A stretch of DNA of 64,000 bases from Anastrepha obliqua (Eukaryota > Arthropoda > Insecta > Diptera > Tephritidae). Shown here piece after piece: positions 31,081-41,664 of the stretch. Positions within the stretch are counted from its first letter, which is position 1; each line of letters opens with the position of its first letter. Under the pieces are notes generated by a model. It made no database searches, was not told where the DNA came from, and saw nothing but the letters and a program-made list of their open reading frames with translations. The DNA is taken from assembly GCF_027943255.1 (NCBI RefSeq), contig NC_072893.1, positions 39,764,001-39,828,000 on the forward strand, given 5' to 3'. The translations under genes were made by a program, and so were the position numbers.

Positions 31081-33352
31081 GACGCACATTTCAGGAAACC
31101 ACTTACTCCAGGCTTACGATGTAGTAAGCACAGTCTTCCTGAACGAACCGACCGTATGCGCCAAAGACTCAGTAGGTTTTATAGCAGTGCAGGAATTCGA
31201 TTGGACCTCATAAGTACCTTCATGCGCCTCTTTGACCGCCTAGTGAACTCCGTTTCAAGGCACTCCGTCTACCCTAACGTCAGCACACTCAAGCTTAAAT
31301 TTAAACAAAATTGAAATAAATGAAGGCAACGGAAACATGAAAATATTTTCTTTTAAGCCAGTAAGTGGCAGGAGCCATAATTAAAAACTTTTCCATTGCG
31401 ACTTTGGTTGTAAAAACAGCAATAAACAGCAAACGGAGCAATAAAAGGGGCAGTTCGAGTTTGCTTGATTGGCCGGAGCTACACACCAAATATTGTGCAA
31501 TACACCGCAAAGCGTACTTTGGAGTAAAAAATCACGCGCCAATGCTTGAAGTACTCAATGCGTGTAGGCAGTAATGTACCATAGTTTGTAAGGAAATAAC
31601 ATTTAAAATAGCAGTCGATAAACTTTGAGATCAAAACAAATTCGATAAAATCCAGCACCACCATTACCCGCCCGGAACGACGGCGAGCGTGACCATAATA
31701 ATGAGAAAATTAATATCAACAGACATTTACACAGGCAAGTATGTACGACAACTCTGTGTCCTGTGCAATACTGTGTTTATTTGAGTGGCTGAGTGTGTGT
31801 GTGTGTATGTGCGTACCAAAAGCAAATAAAACCGTTAAAAACATATTTGATTTGGGCGAGTAGCTCTCGAGCTTGCAGTCGCGCAGGGATTCCCTCACAC
31901 AGCAGAAAACATATAAATCGACACGGCTTTTTTTATTTTATTTATTTTACTTTTCTTTCTTTTTTTGTTATTTTTTGTTTTTGTTTTGCTCTAGGTGGGC
32001 TTTTTTGTGTGTAAGTGCATGCGTTAATGTGTGTGTGTGTCTGATTGGAACACTCACCGCCGAAAAAACACTGTTGAATGTTTGCCAACAATAACAACAA
32101 CAACAACCTTACTTGCCGCATATTCAAGTGGCATGACTTGGCGCCGTGAATTTTCACTGCAATAACCTCGCTGAATATTTCGGTCACCCCGCGCTGTTCC
32201 CACTCGTACATAGAGACTGGCGAGACTGGTTGAAGAGAGTGGATGGCTGGTGCCGTTGAAAGGTCTCTGATGTTTGCTCAGCGATTTCCAGTGATGAGTT
32301 TTGGTGATGACGAAACGCTTCAGTTGAATTTTGCCAATTGTATTTTATTATTTTCGTTTTTGTTTACGAGCAATAAAACATACACATAGGTGTATACGCA
32401 TATGTATGGGTGCACGTAGTCTGCTGTTTGTATTTATTTGCTTGGGTAGGCGTGGATGTGGTGCATGTATACGCGTGTGCATTTTACTACTATTTGCTTG
32501 TATGTTTGGCTTGTGAAACAAGTTTGTTTTTGCATTTATTAGATTTTTAAATATTCCGCTTGGTTTTTGCTTTGATTTGTTTGCAAATTGCCCTTCACAA
32601 TCACACCCGAACAAAAAGTTTTACCAAAAAGTTTAATTGGTATGTGAAGTAGCGGAATATCTAGAAGTGTAAAAGTTCTTTTTTACCAACATTTGTTCAA
32701 TTAGCTGGAACTTTTTTTTACTTTTCTATTAATTTTGCATTATCACTGCAAAAAGCAGAAAATATTAAAAGTTTCTCTGGAATTATTGCATACTTCTTAG
32801 AAATTTTATTAAAAAATCACAAATTGTACAGAACCACCTATTGAACCGTCGCTCAGTCAAATAAAAGTTTGAATTGAAATCAGAATACAAGTTTGGAGCA
32901 ATAAGTGGGAAGACTGCAGTATGAAACACTCTGCTCGTCAACAAAAACTGCTTCCAAGATGTTTAACACTCGGTTTGCGGACGTGAATAAAAACCCCACT
33001 TGCGATTTTTTCAAGTTAACTCCAAATTGCACTATAAAAAAAGTATCAAAAACTAAAAAGTCCTTTGAAAAATATAGTGCAAATAATAACAATAATAGTA
33101 ACGGGTACTCTTCATTATTCAGTGTATCTTCTACAGGTATACTCGGCTTTGCCTGAGCATTTTCCGCATACCTTTTTTGTTGCAAGAAAAGCAGCAGTTG
33201 CTGTTTTTATCTTTCTTGCAGTATCCCACATGGCAACTAATATATTGAAAAAGATTCGAAGAGCCCATGGGAAATTGGTCGCTTTTACGCTATATTTGCC
33301 TGCCATCTAGTCCACGACGTCCAACCGAGCTTCGTTTGATTATAATATGAAA
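31081..33352. other. no gene seen; GT microsatellites
   Basis: Unique-looking AT-rich DNA with (GT)n at about 31,792-31,808 and 32,026-32,040 and a CAA/AAC patch at 32,088-32,107. ORFs are short, overlap on both strands and follow the simple repeats. Confidence 0.4.
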
Positions 33353-33545
33353 TAATAGGTTGGGGAATAAATTCGCAGCGTTTTATATTTTCTTTTATTT
33401 TATAACTATATGTATTTGTTTACTGCTTGGCAAAGGGTAACTAATCATTCGATAGAGACAGACATTCGACAGAGTGAGACTCTACAAAACTATGTTTATT
33501 GTGTTTTTCAGTTATTTCATTTTTTATTAGTTTTGCGTCTTAGAA

Positions 33546-34612
33546 ATGGAATATCCAGGAGACAAAACTCAACATTTTCGACACCTGCTTTTCTTTGCTT
33601 TTCATCGAGGTAAAAAAGCAGTCAAAGCAAATTGGGACATTTGTGACGTGCATGGAGAAGGCGAGTTATGCCATAGGCGAATCTACAGTACCAAAATGGT
33701 TTGCAAAGTTAAAGAATGGCGACTCTGATGTCGATGACACGTCACGCAGCGGAAGGCCTTATGAATGCGATGAAGAACGTCTCAATTCGCTTTTGAAGGA
33801 GAACGGTCGACAAACCAGTCGTTAATTGGCGGAAAAAATTAACTGCAATCATAAAACGATTCTCAGTCACTTTAATTTAATGAGATTTTCCTAAAAATTG
33901 GGAGCCTGGGTGCCTCACGACCTCAAGGAAAAAAGTAAAGAGAGTCGCCTTCAAATTGCTTATCTGCATCTCGCCCGCCATCGAGCAACACGCGGCCATA
34001 AACAGCGCTTTTTGTACCGAATCGTCACGGGAGATGACAAATGCTGCCTATATATTGATATGGAGCAAAGAAAGAAGTGGCTGGCTCCGGGAGATACGCC
34101 AAGGTCGAAAGTCAAATCGAATCTTCATCCAAAGAAGATCACGATATATGTTTGACGGGACTCGGAGGGCATGGTGCATTGGGAAATGCTCGAAAATAAT
34201 GCTACGGTCAACAAAGGGCTCTATATTGCCCAGCTACATCACGTGATTAAAGCTATTCGACTGAGAAGACCTGATCAACATGATCAAACCCTACCCCTTC
34301 ACGACAACGCCAGACCCTACGTTGCACAAGTTGTCAAAGTCGCACTCCAAGAGCGTGAATGGGAGGTCACTCAGGATTCGCCGTATTCTCCGATTTTCTA
34401 CCGCTAACCGGTAAGGGTAGTCACGCACCAACCCATTCGGCTACAGCGGCCGCGACAACAAATACGTCATTAAAATCTGGTTCCACAACTTCTTTGACAC
34501 CAAACTAGACGATTTTTGACGGAAGGGCATCAACGAATTGATCGAGAGGTGGGAAGACGTTGTAAGCAGCAAAGGCGAACATTTAATTGATAAAGGAGGC
34601 AGATACCTGTAA
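33546..34612 (+). pseudogene. transposase of the outer mariner (interrupted)
   Basis: After a frameshifted start (MEYPGDKTQHFRHLLFFAF, then VPKWFAKLKNGDSDVDDTSR), blocks read SGRP.ECDEERLN, LAEKINCNHKTILSHF (HTH), GAWVPHDLKEKSKESRLQ, RIVTGDDKCCLYI (first Asp), KVKSNLHPKKITIYV, MVHWEMLENNATVNK, LPLHDNARPYVAQVVK (second Asp) and QDSPYSP. A SINE head then replaces the third-Asp region. Sequence resumes with KIWFHNFFDTKL, RKGINELIERWEDVVSSKGE and HLID. Overall closest in style to mauritiana/mellifera-type mariners; inactive. Confidence 0.88.
34410..34453 (-). mobile_element. SINE head fragment replacing mariner sequence
   Basis: Minus strand from 34,453: gcggccgctgtagccgaatg, ggttggtgcgtgactaccc, matching only the first ~40 bp (A-box part) of the tRNA-derived SINE. 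The B box and body are absent. It sits where the mariner should encode its third catalytic Asp, so about 100 bp of mariner sequence were lost with this event. Confidence 0.85.
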
Positions 34613-35187
34613 AATTTCGAAAAAAAAACAAATTCATAAAATGTTAATATAATCCTTTGAGAATATGTCAAAATAATTTCAGAATGTTAATTTAAGTATT
34701 TCTTCTATTACAGATCGTCAACCGTGACGACTCTATTCTTTGCGTTCGAGCGCTGCGAGAGGTACAGTTACGTTGTATTCAAACTTTAGAAGCGTTTTTC
34801 TCAAACCAAATTTTTCGAATTGTCGTACATAATAACTCGAAAAGTTATTGACCGATCTCCCTGAAATTCTGAACACATATTTTTTATGATATTACTTTCT
34901 ATGTGAATTTACAAGTTTTCGAAAATTTTTCGAAGCAAAAATAGTAGGAAAATTCTCCCCAAAATTATTATTATTTTTTGAAGTATTTTATTCCGCGGAT
35001 TTGTTTTTTCCATTTTTGTTTAATTCATATAGATATTATGACATAAAAAAAATTTGGGTTTTTCGTATTCAATGCATTGACGCCGATGCTACAATGCCCG
35101 CCGATTGAGAAGCCCCGCTGCGACCTTTCTGGAAGAATTGAGTATACATCCGCCATTTTAAATGATTAAAATAAAAAAAAAATTGTA

Positions 35188-36470
35188 CCAGGACGTTCAA
35201 TAATGTGTGTGACTGACACATAGATGGCGGCACTAGTAATAAATCAATATTTTTTTCGAAAGTTGGCCACCTTTTTAGGCATACTGTCAAAATCATATGT
35301 TAATCCGACCATTTGTTTACAAGTTACAGTGCTTTAAGTGACGCTACTTTTGAGTTTAAAAAAAAAATGAATTCAAAGCAATTCCGTGTGCTGATTTATC
35401 ATTGTTTTTTAATGAAAAAAAAATACTGTTCAATGCCAGGAATGGCTTGAAAAACATTTTTCGGACTCTGCTCCATCAAAAAGAAGCATTTGTTATTGGT
35501 ATGCCGAATTCAAACGTGGTCGTACAGACACCGATGACATTCCATCTACTGGAAGGCCAAATGACGCTGTTATTGCGGAAATCGTTGAAAAAACACTGAA
35601 AATCATTATGTCCGACCGTAAAGTGAAAGTGAGGGAGATTGTTGGCATTCTAAAGATATCAGCAGGCAGTGTACACACCATAATACACGAACATTTGGGT
35701 ATGAAAAAGGTGTTTTCCAAATGGGTGCCGCGTTTGCTCACACCGGAGCAAAAGCAACAACGAATCGATGATTCAAAGAGCTGTTTGGACATGTTTACGC
35801 GCAATAAGTCGGAGTTTTTGCATCGGTACATCACAATGGATGAAAGATGGATCCACCATTTCACTCCAGAGTCAAATCGGCAGTCTGCTGAGTGGCATGC
35901 AGCCGGTGAAAGCCGCCCAAAGCGACCAAAGATGCAGCAGTCGGCTGGCAAGAATATGGCGTCTGTATTTTGGGATGCGCATGGAATAATATTCATCGAC
36001 TATTTCCAGAAGGGGCAGAAGGGCTATTATATAGCGTTATTGGAGCGTTTGAAAGACGAAATCGCAAGGAAACGGCCTCATATGGCGAAGAAAAAAGTGT
36101 TGTTCCACCAAGACAATGCACCGTGTCACAAATCAATGAAAACGATGGCAAAATTGAACGAATTGGGCTTCAAATTGCTTCCCCATCCACCGTATTCTCC
36201 AGATTTGGCCCCCAGCGACTACTGGCTCTTCGCAGACCTCAAAAAGATGCTCCGTGGTAAGAGATTTGGCTCAAATGATGAAGTAATCGCCGAAACTGAG
36301 GCCTATTTTGAAGGCAAAGAAAAATCGTTTTATAAAGGCGGTATCGAAAGATTGGAAAAGCGTTGGAATGATTGTATCTCCCTAAAAGGGGACTATGTTG
36401 ATGAATAAAAATGAATTTTGGCAAAAAAATGTGTTTTAATTAGTTAGTCACACACATTATTAAACGAAGG
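35188..36470 (+). mobile_element. full-length irritans-type mariner, 1,283 bp
   Basis: Bounded by TA (35,186-35,187 and 36,471-36,472). The TIRs are ccaggacgttcaataatgtg-tgtgactgac on the left and the complement ccttcgtttaataatgtgtg-tgactaac on the right. Total length and gene position are normal for an irritans-subfamily mariner. It is the most intact transposon in the window. Confidence 0.93.
35367..36408 (+). pseudogene. irritans-type mariner transposase, single frameshift
   Basis: Starts MNSKQFRVLIYHCFLMKK at 35,367. One extra A in a nine-A run (about 35,411-35,419) shifts the frame. From there to the stop it is open: WYAEFKRGRTDTDD, VREIVGILKISAGSVHTIIH (HTH), SKWVPRLLTPEQK, YITMDERWIHH (first Asp), ESRPKRPKM, VLFHQDNAPCH (second Asp) and PYSPDLAPSDYWLF (third Asp), with 34 residues between the last two: a DD34D triad. 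The KG.T...YY block is a few residues short (YFQKGQKGYY). It ends KGDYVDE. All three aspartates are present. Confidence 0.92.
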
Positions 36471-36717
36471 TATATTATTTTAATGTGTAAATAAACTGTA
36501 TGCCAATTTTGAAAAAAATATATTAACTTCTTCATTTTAAATAATTTTAGTGAAAATCAGCGAAAATATGTCCGTTTACAAGTATCTGTCACCTTAACTT
36601 TTTGATATAACTATTGTTTTTTGCTTAATCAAAAGTTCTCCGTAAACACGCTACGAACTTATTCCCCTATTTAATATTTAAGTTCAGTCACACTTTTGAA
36701 AACGAAGTTTTTTATAG

Positions 36718-37170
36718 TTAAATCATAACGCACGTAAGGTTGAGGGCAGATCGAATCGTGTATTTGATTTTCCCGCTTTTTACATGTAGTCCGTGAGCTT
36801 TTGCATTTTTATCAACAAATTTAAAGATGCGCATAAGAGTGTTTCTGCTTTTAGTCATAATTAGAATATCACCAACATAGGCACATATCTGCAAACGATT
36901 AGTAAATAATGTTCCATTCGTGTTTATTGCTTGAACAGTTGTTTGTAGTATTAAACTGAATACTAAAGATGATAATGCGTCTCCTTGTTTTGCACCTGGT
37001 ATGACGTGGAATGATATGCTTCCTTGCACCAGAACTTTACTTATTGTGTTCGGCAATCTAAAGAGAATCAAATTAATAAACTTCAAAGGTATTCCAATTT
37101 TCTGAAAGCAATATTTTATTTGTTTTCTATCTATGCCATCAAATGCCTGATTGAAGGCAACAAAGAGGCA
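36718..37170 (-). pseudogene. RTE-type reverse transcriptase palm domain
   Basis: Minus strand, one open frame: LFVAFNQAFDGIDRKQIKYCF (palm A), IGIPLKFINLI, NTISKVLVQGSISF, IPGAKQGDALSSLVFSLIL (palm B), QICAYVGDILIMTKS (the YADD box reads YVGD, so the catalytic Asp pair is damaged) and AKAHGLHVKSGKIKYT. It is cut off on the lower side at the outer mariner and on the upper side near 37,170. The same frame continues to 37,497, but only as read-through of the antisense strand of the repeat there. Confidence 0.88.
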
Positions 37171-37334
37171 AAATATATCATTTCGTAAAACTATTTGAAA
37201 ATCTGCTGAATTTAAGTTCATAAACTGACAAATAATTCGCAATGAATATAACATCAATTTATATTTTCGTTTTATTTTCTTCATTTTAGGAAAATTGTGT
37301 TTCTTTTCTCTGGACTGTTTTATGTATATTTTTG

Positions 37335-38020
37335 AAGTGAAACTTCTTAGGCGTCGATGGACGAGCGAGAATGTAGAGTAAAATTTCAAGGTCATGCAAC
37401 GTTTTGGGTATTTTCGTTCCGCGAGAGAGAAAAAAAAGTAACGTAGAGGGAAAAGGAGAGAGAGCTTTACCTTATATATATTATATCTTACATACACTTT
37501 AGGCTATTTTTCCTGAGTTTTTCCTTGTGGTTGCTAATTGGTAGTGAGAAATAACACTGCATACTTTTTGGCCCTTGTTTGTTGGTGCAAACTTGTAGGA
37601 AATATATTTTTGGTGTCTACTGTTTGAGGAGCTTTCTGGTCCAATTTTTTTTTGCGTTTTTTTGGGTGCCTACTTTTTGGCGCTTATTTCCGTTTCCTGG
37701 CTAGTGCTTGTGCGTACTATAAAGTGCTATCCATTGCGTCGTCGGATTTATTGGTATTGCCTTGCGGTAATTTGTGCCGTTGCTGCGGTGCTGGAATCGC
37801 TACGTTTGTGCGGCTGATAAAGGCACGGAGTAGTGCGCGTTTGTGTCCGGCGTTTACCTACACCGGTCGATCCTTCTCCGTTTTTTGTAAATTTTGTCTA
37901 TTTGTATTCTCTGCAACTGTTGTGAATTTATTTAGATATATATTATTTTGTTCTCTCTCTCTCTCTCATTCTCTCTCGGGTCTCTCCCTGTTTCTTTGTC
38001 TGCCTTGAAAGTTTCACTTC
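37335..38020 (+). mobile_element. dispersed repeat, copy 2, possible short-TIR element (~0.69 kb)
   Basis: From ttaggcgtcgatggacgagc it parallels 4,250-4,590. Its outer ends are inverted: gaagtgaaactt at 37,336-37,347 and aagtttcacttc at 38,008-38,019. That supports a non-autonomous DNA element with ~12-bp TIRs, of which the 4-kb copy is a truncated version. Internal ttttggtgcctactttttgg-type repeats occur in both. No matching flank duplication was found, so the boundaries are tentative. Confidence 0.6.
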
Positions 38021-39113
38021 TGTTATGTGTATATTTGTACATGTCAATAATAATTATTTCTTATTTTATCTCCATATCCAAAAGCATAACAAAAAGTCGA
38101 TTTTTTCGAAACTGGTAACCGGAACGGAAATTTAATTTAATTTTTAAAACTTGCATGTTGAAATCCTTTTAGGAATATAGCTTCAATAAATTCCGACCAT
38201 ATTTTATTTTTGTCCATTGTTTGTATGAAGTCGGAGCACTGTGTGCCGAGCCAAAAGTAGTAGATATTGGGAAAATGATAAAGTATTAAGACTAAGGAAA
38301 ATAATTAGTCTATTCACTCATATTTGTGGATTGTCATGCGAAGAGTGACAAAATGAGTAAATAAATTAATTATAATTCAATGATTAAAGATTTGTTCACT
38401 TGTGGCGTTAAAAAGAAAAAGCGCATTTAAGAAGGACAAAAAAAGTGGAAAAATCAAAAACCCTTTTTGGTAAAAATGGTAGCAAAAACGAGTTTCCTTT
38501 TAATTAAATTATAAATAATTAATGATGCAAATGGCGATTGCCTACTATTGATCATTGATACCAATAAAAAGATGGCTTAACTCAATCCCCGAATTATATT
38601 TTGTGAATCAATTTTTAAATTCAAAACTGATCGCGAAGTTGCGTCAATGTGACGCTATTCTGTTACCTAAGCATTATAACCCTAATGAAATTCTTTCATA
38701 GAACAAGCGGGTCCATTATAAATTGAAATATAAATCATCTAAAAACAAACGTACATACTCATGCCCTACTTTACTTTGCTTTGTCCACGTACGTTTGGAG
38801 TTTTGACCCCCAAGTCACGATTATTCTTACATTCCTAATCTCCTACCAAGCCCCCGAGTGTATGTCTGCCTTGAAAACGCTCTTCATAAAAATTCATCTG
38901 CAATTCGGAGGCTATGATTCATTATTTACTGGTTCAATGAACTCTAGTTGTATGTATAAATACATAAAGAAAGAAATAATAAACTTTTTTGCAATAAAAA
39001 TATTGTCTGTCACAGCTCAAAAATTAATCAAAAACTAAACTCTGCAATAAGAAAATCTCTATAGCGTAAGGCTGAGTATATAGAGCAAGTTAGTCTTCTT
39101 CAGTTGTGGCCAG
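38021..39113. other. no gene seen
   Basis: AT-rich DNA without recognisable coding or repeat features, between two non-autonomous elements. Confidence 0.4.
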
Positions 39114-39115
39114 TA

Positions 39116-39841
39116 AGGGGACAGATACCTGTAAACGGCCATACTTTCCCTGATTTTCATTAAAATTTTTTAAAATGAAAAAGTGAATATATTTTTTTCA
39201 AAATTTGCATCAGTTTATTTATACATTAATATAATATATTATATAATACATTTTTTTTAATCATTTAAAATGGCGGATGTACACTCAATTCTTCCAGGAA
39301 AGTCGCAGCGGGGCTTCTCAATCGGCGGGAATCTTAGCATCGGCGCCAGTGACCTGAATACAAAAAACCAAACATTTTCTTATTTATTAATGTCATAATT
39401 TCTATATGAATTAAAAAAAAAACAATGGAAAAAAATTCGCGGAATAAAATGCTTAAAAAAAATGAATTTTGGTGCCCATTTTCCTATTATTTTTGCTTTT
39501 GAAAAATTTTCGAAAACTTGTAAATTCACATAGAAAGTAAAATAATAAAAAAAGATATGTGCAAAATTTCAGGGCGATCGGTCAATAACTTTTCGAGTTA
39601 TCGTGTACGCCAATTCGAAAAATATAGTTTTGAGAAAAACGCGTCTAAAGTTTGAATACAACGTAACTATACCTCTCCCAGCGCTCGAACGCAAAGAATA
39701 GAGTCATCACGGTTGACGATCTGTAATTAAAGAAATACTTAAATTTACGTTCTAAAAATTTTTTGCCCTATTCTTAAAAGATTATATTAACAGTTTATGA
39801 AAAAGAAATTTTTTTCAAAATTTTACAGGTATCTCTCCCCT
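39116..39841 (+). mobile_element. non-autonomous element 'X', copy B, 726 bp, uninterrupted
   Basis: The ends are inverted repeats: left aggggacagatacctgtaaa, right complement aggggagagatacctgtaaa (one mismatch in 20), flanked by TA on both sides (39,114-39,115 and 39,842-39,843). It matches copy A at 34.6-36.6 kb in opposite orientation. There is no ORF of note. The TA duplication suggests mobilisation by a Tc1/mariner-like transposase, but the TIR is unlike the other families here. Confidence 0.9.
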
Positions 39842-39869
39842 TAAATATATATATTACTTCTGCTTCATT

Positions 39870-40990
39870 TAGCTTCGCTGTGTTTAGGTATTTTTGTTCT
39901 GATCTCCTTCAGTACCGGACATCTTCCTAACAAGTGCTGCATATCTTCTTCTTCGTTTAAATTGCAGAGGGTTCAAATTTTCTTGGCATTTGCGTATGTG
40001 GTTGCATTTAGCTTCAATAAACCACATCTTACTTTGAAAATTGTCGTAATATCAGCTAGTCGCATATCTTCTTTAATATATGATTCCCCTTTTGAGTAGT
40101 CTAAATGTTTATAAATTCCCGTCGCACTTGATTGTGCTTTTTACCTTGCCATGTTGGGATCTTTTATTTTCATTTTGGTAAGAAGTTGTACACAGTGATC
40201 TTGCCAGTGTGAAGCGGTGATGTTTTCTTCTGACCGAACTCCATTCCCATGCCGATCAGATGCTTGCGCCAAAACGAATTTTTATTTACGATGTCTTGTG
40301 TTAGTTTGTGTGGGATTCTGTTGCAATTGTATTTCTAAATGGTTTTCCAGATATACTTCAAGTGTAGTTCTAAAGAATTAATGTGGCTATCTTCTAAATT
40401 AGTTTTTAGTGTTATTGCATAATTCGGAGTGAACTCGGGTAGTTTGAGGATTCTTTTAATAACGTTGAAGTTTATTTACCTCATCGAATAAGGCATATCC
40501 CCAAACTTGCGCTGCGTAGGTTTGTATCGCTCTGCATACCACTTTGAACAGCTTCCACTTTGATTTTAATGAAATGAATGGCTTCGCTAAAAACTCGTTA
40601 AATGAGCAATCAATACTAGATTTTGCCGAAGTATTTCTGGCTTCTAAGTGCTTGCCAAATGCCATTTTGGGTGTGGGAATGAGGCCAAGATATTCGGCGA
40701 CCAATTTAATTTCACCTTGGTATCACCATTTTTCTGCCAGGGAAAGCCCTCCACCTCTTCTAAAAACCATTTTCTCCGATTTATTTGGGTTTACTTCCAT
40801 ATTCCATTCAGCGCAGTATTTCTCTAGGTTACTAATCTTGTTGGGAAGTTATGTATTTTTAAAGAAACCTAGTAGATACTTCAGATTGTCAAAATGATCA
40901 TTTTTCACCCGAATTGCCTCAAAAGGATGATCTACTGTATTGTATCCTGATTTACATGATATATCAGGATGTACGGGGGGTTTAATAAGT
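39870..40990 (-). mobile_element. LINE ORF2 C-terminal half
   Basis: Minus strand: LEKYCAEWNMEVNPNKSEKMVFRRGGGL, VAEYLGLIPTPKMAFGKHLEAR, an open stretch KPFISLKSKWKLFKVVCRAIQTYAAQVWGYALF, then KRILKLPEFTPNYAITLKTNLED, SLELHLKYIWKTI, FWRKHLIGMGMEFGQ, VRCGLLKLNATTYA and a Cys-rich end NLNEEEDMQHLLGRCPVLKEIR. RT and post-RT blocks are in order, with several frameshifts. The clade is uncertain. It ends near the inner edge of element X copy B. Confidence 0.82.
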
Positions 40991-40999
40991 ACTAGTGTT

Positions 41000-41662
41000 A
41001 GAAATTTTTTTCAATATAATTCCCTTTTAGAAAGATACATTTTCCCCAACGCTCCGGCCATTTTTTAACCCCTCCAAAAAATAAGATTTGTCCAACTCTC
41101 CAAAATACGTCTCTGCCTCGGAGAGGGATTCCTCGTTTAAACAACATTTTTTTCCCGCGAAACATTTCTTCATGATAGAAAACAAGGACTTCCTGCGGGT
41201 GAATACGGGGTGTGCGGCAGCAATTCATGCAGCTTGGCGGCGACAACTCCAGATGAAAGTGATGGTGGGTTATCGTGGTGAAACAGCACCTAATTTTTCG
41301 CCAAATGCGGTCGTGTCGCCTTCAATTTTTTTGTGAAAGTGGGCCAATAACTCACTGTAGTATTGTCTAGTGATCGTTCTTCGTTTTTGAAAAATATCCA
41401 TGAGAATGACGCCGTTCGCATCCTAAAAAATTGTCGCCGTGACCTTTGCAGCCGCTGTCTTCGCCTTCTTTGGAGCAGATTCACCGGGAGAAATCCATTA
41501 GTTTCTGGTGTGTAGTGATGAATCCAGGTTTCATCAACGATGATAACTCGACGCAAAATCTTCTTCGAATCTCTCTTAAATTGCTCCAAACACTGCCTCG
41601 AAGTTAACAGCCGCATACGCTTATTGTCCACCCATCGGGTCGACAATTTTTCATCGCCAACA
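41000..41662 (-). pseudogene. mariner transposase, C-terminal two thirds
   Basis: Minus strand: KLSTRWV, NKRMRLLTSRQCLEQFKRDSKK, RRVIIVDETWIHHYTPETN (first Asp), then frameshifted KKAKTAAKVTATIFWDANGVI, and at the end ESLSEAETYFGELDKSYFLEGLKKWPERWGKC and FLKGNYIEKNF. The second and third Asp region is badly damaged. DETWIHHYTPETK and the KRW..C...GNY..  ending are irritans-type. Its N-terminal part probably lies beyond a mariner inserted in the opposite direction, at 42.88-43.13 kb. Confidence 0.82.
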
Positions 41663-41664
41663 TA

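Larger units (their letters stand above)
34593..36594 (-). mobile_element. non-autonomous element 'X', copy A, split by a mariner
   Basis: The ends are inverted repeats: left ggcagatacctgtaaaattt, right complement aggtgacagatacttgtaaa, each next to TA. Its left ~590 bp match the complement of 39,260-39,841 and its right ~120 bp match the complement of 39,116-39,235 (shared: cttttcgagttat-type, gagaagccccgctgcgac, ggaagaattgagt, catccgccattttaaatgat). The intervening 35,188-36,470 is a complete mariner. X has no coding capacity. Confidence 0.88.
33358..36667 (+). mobile_element. outer mariner of a three-level nest
   Basis: Terminal repeats pair across the whole region: left ggttggggaataaattcgca (from 33,358), right complement ggggaataagttcgtagcg (from 36,667), each next to TA. 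Between them the plus strand carries one mariner transposase relic interrupted by a SINE head and by a 2-kb block holding two further elements. Without the insertions the element is about 1.26 kb, the normal mariner length. Confidence 0.85.

Noticed and set aside
37171..37497. N-terminal third of the 259-codon ORF ending at 36,718
   Set aside because: Only the part below 37,170 is RTE reverse transcriptase. The rest is the complement of the dispersed repeat also found at 4.25 kb.
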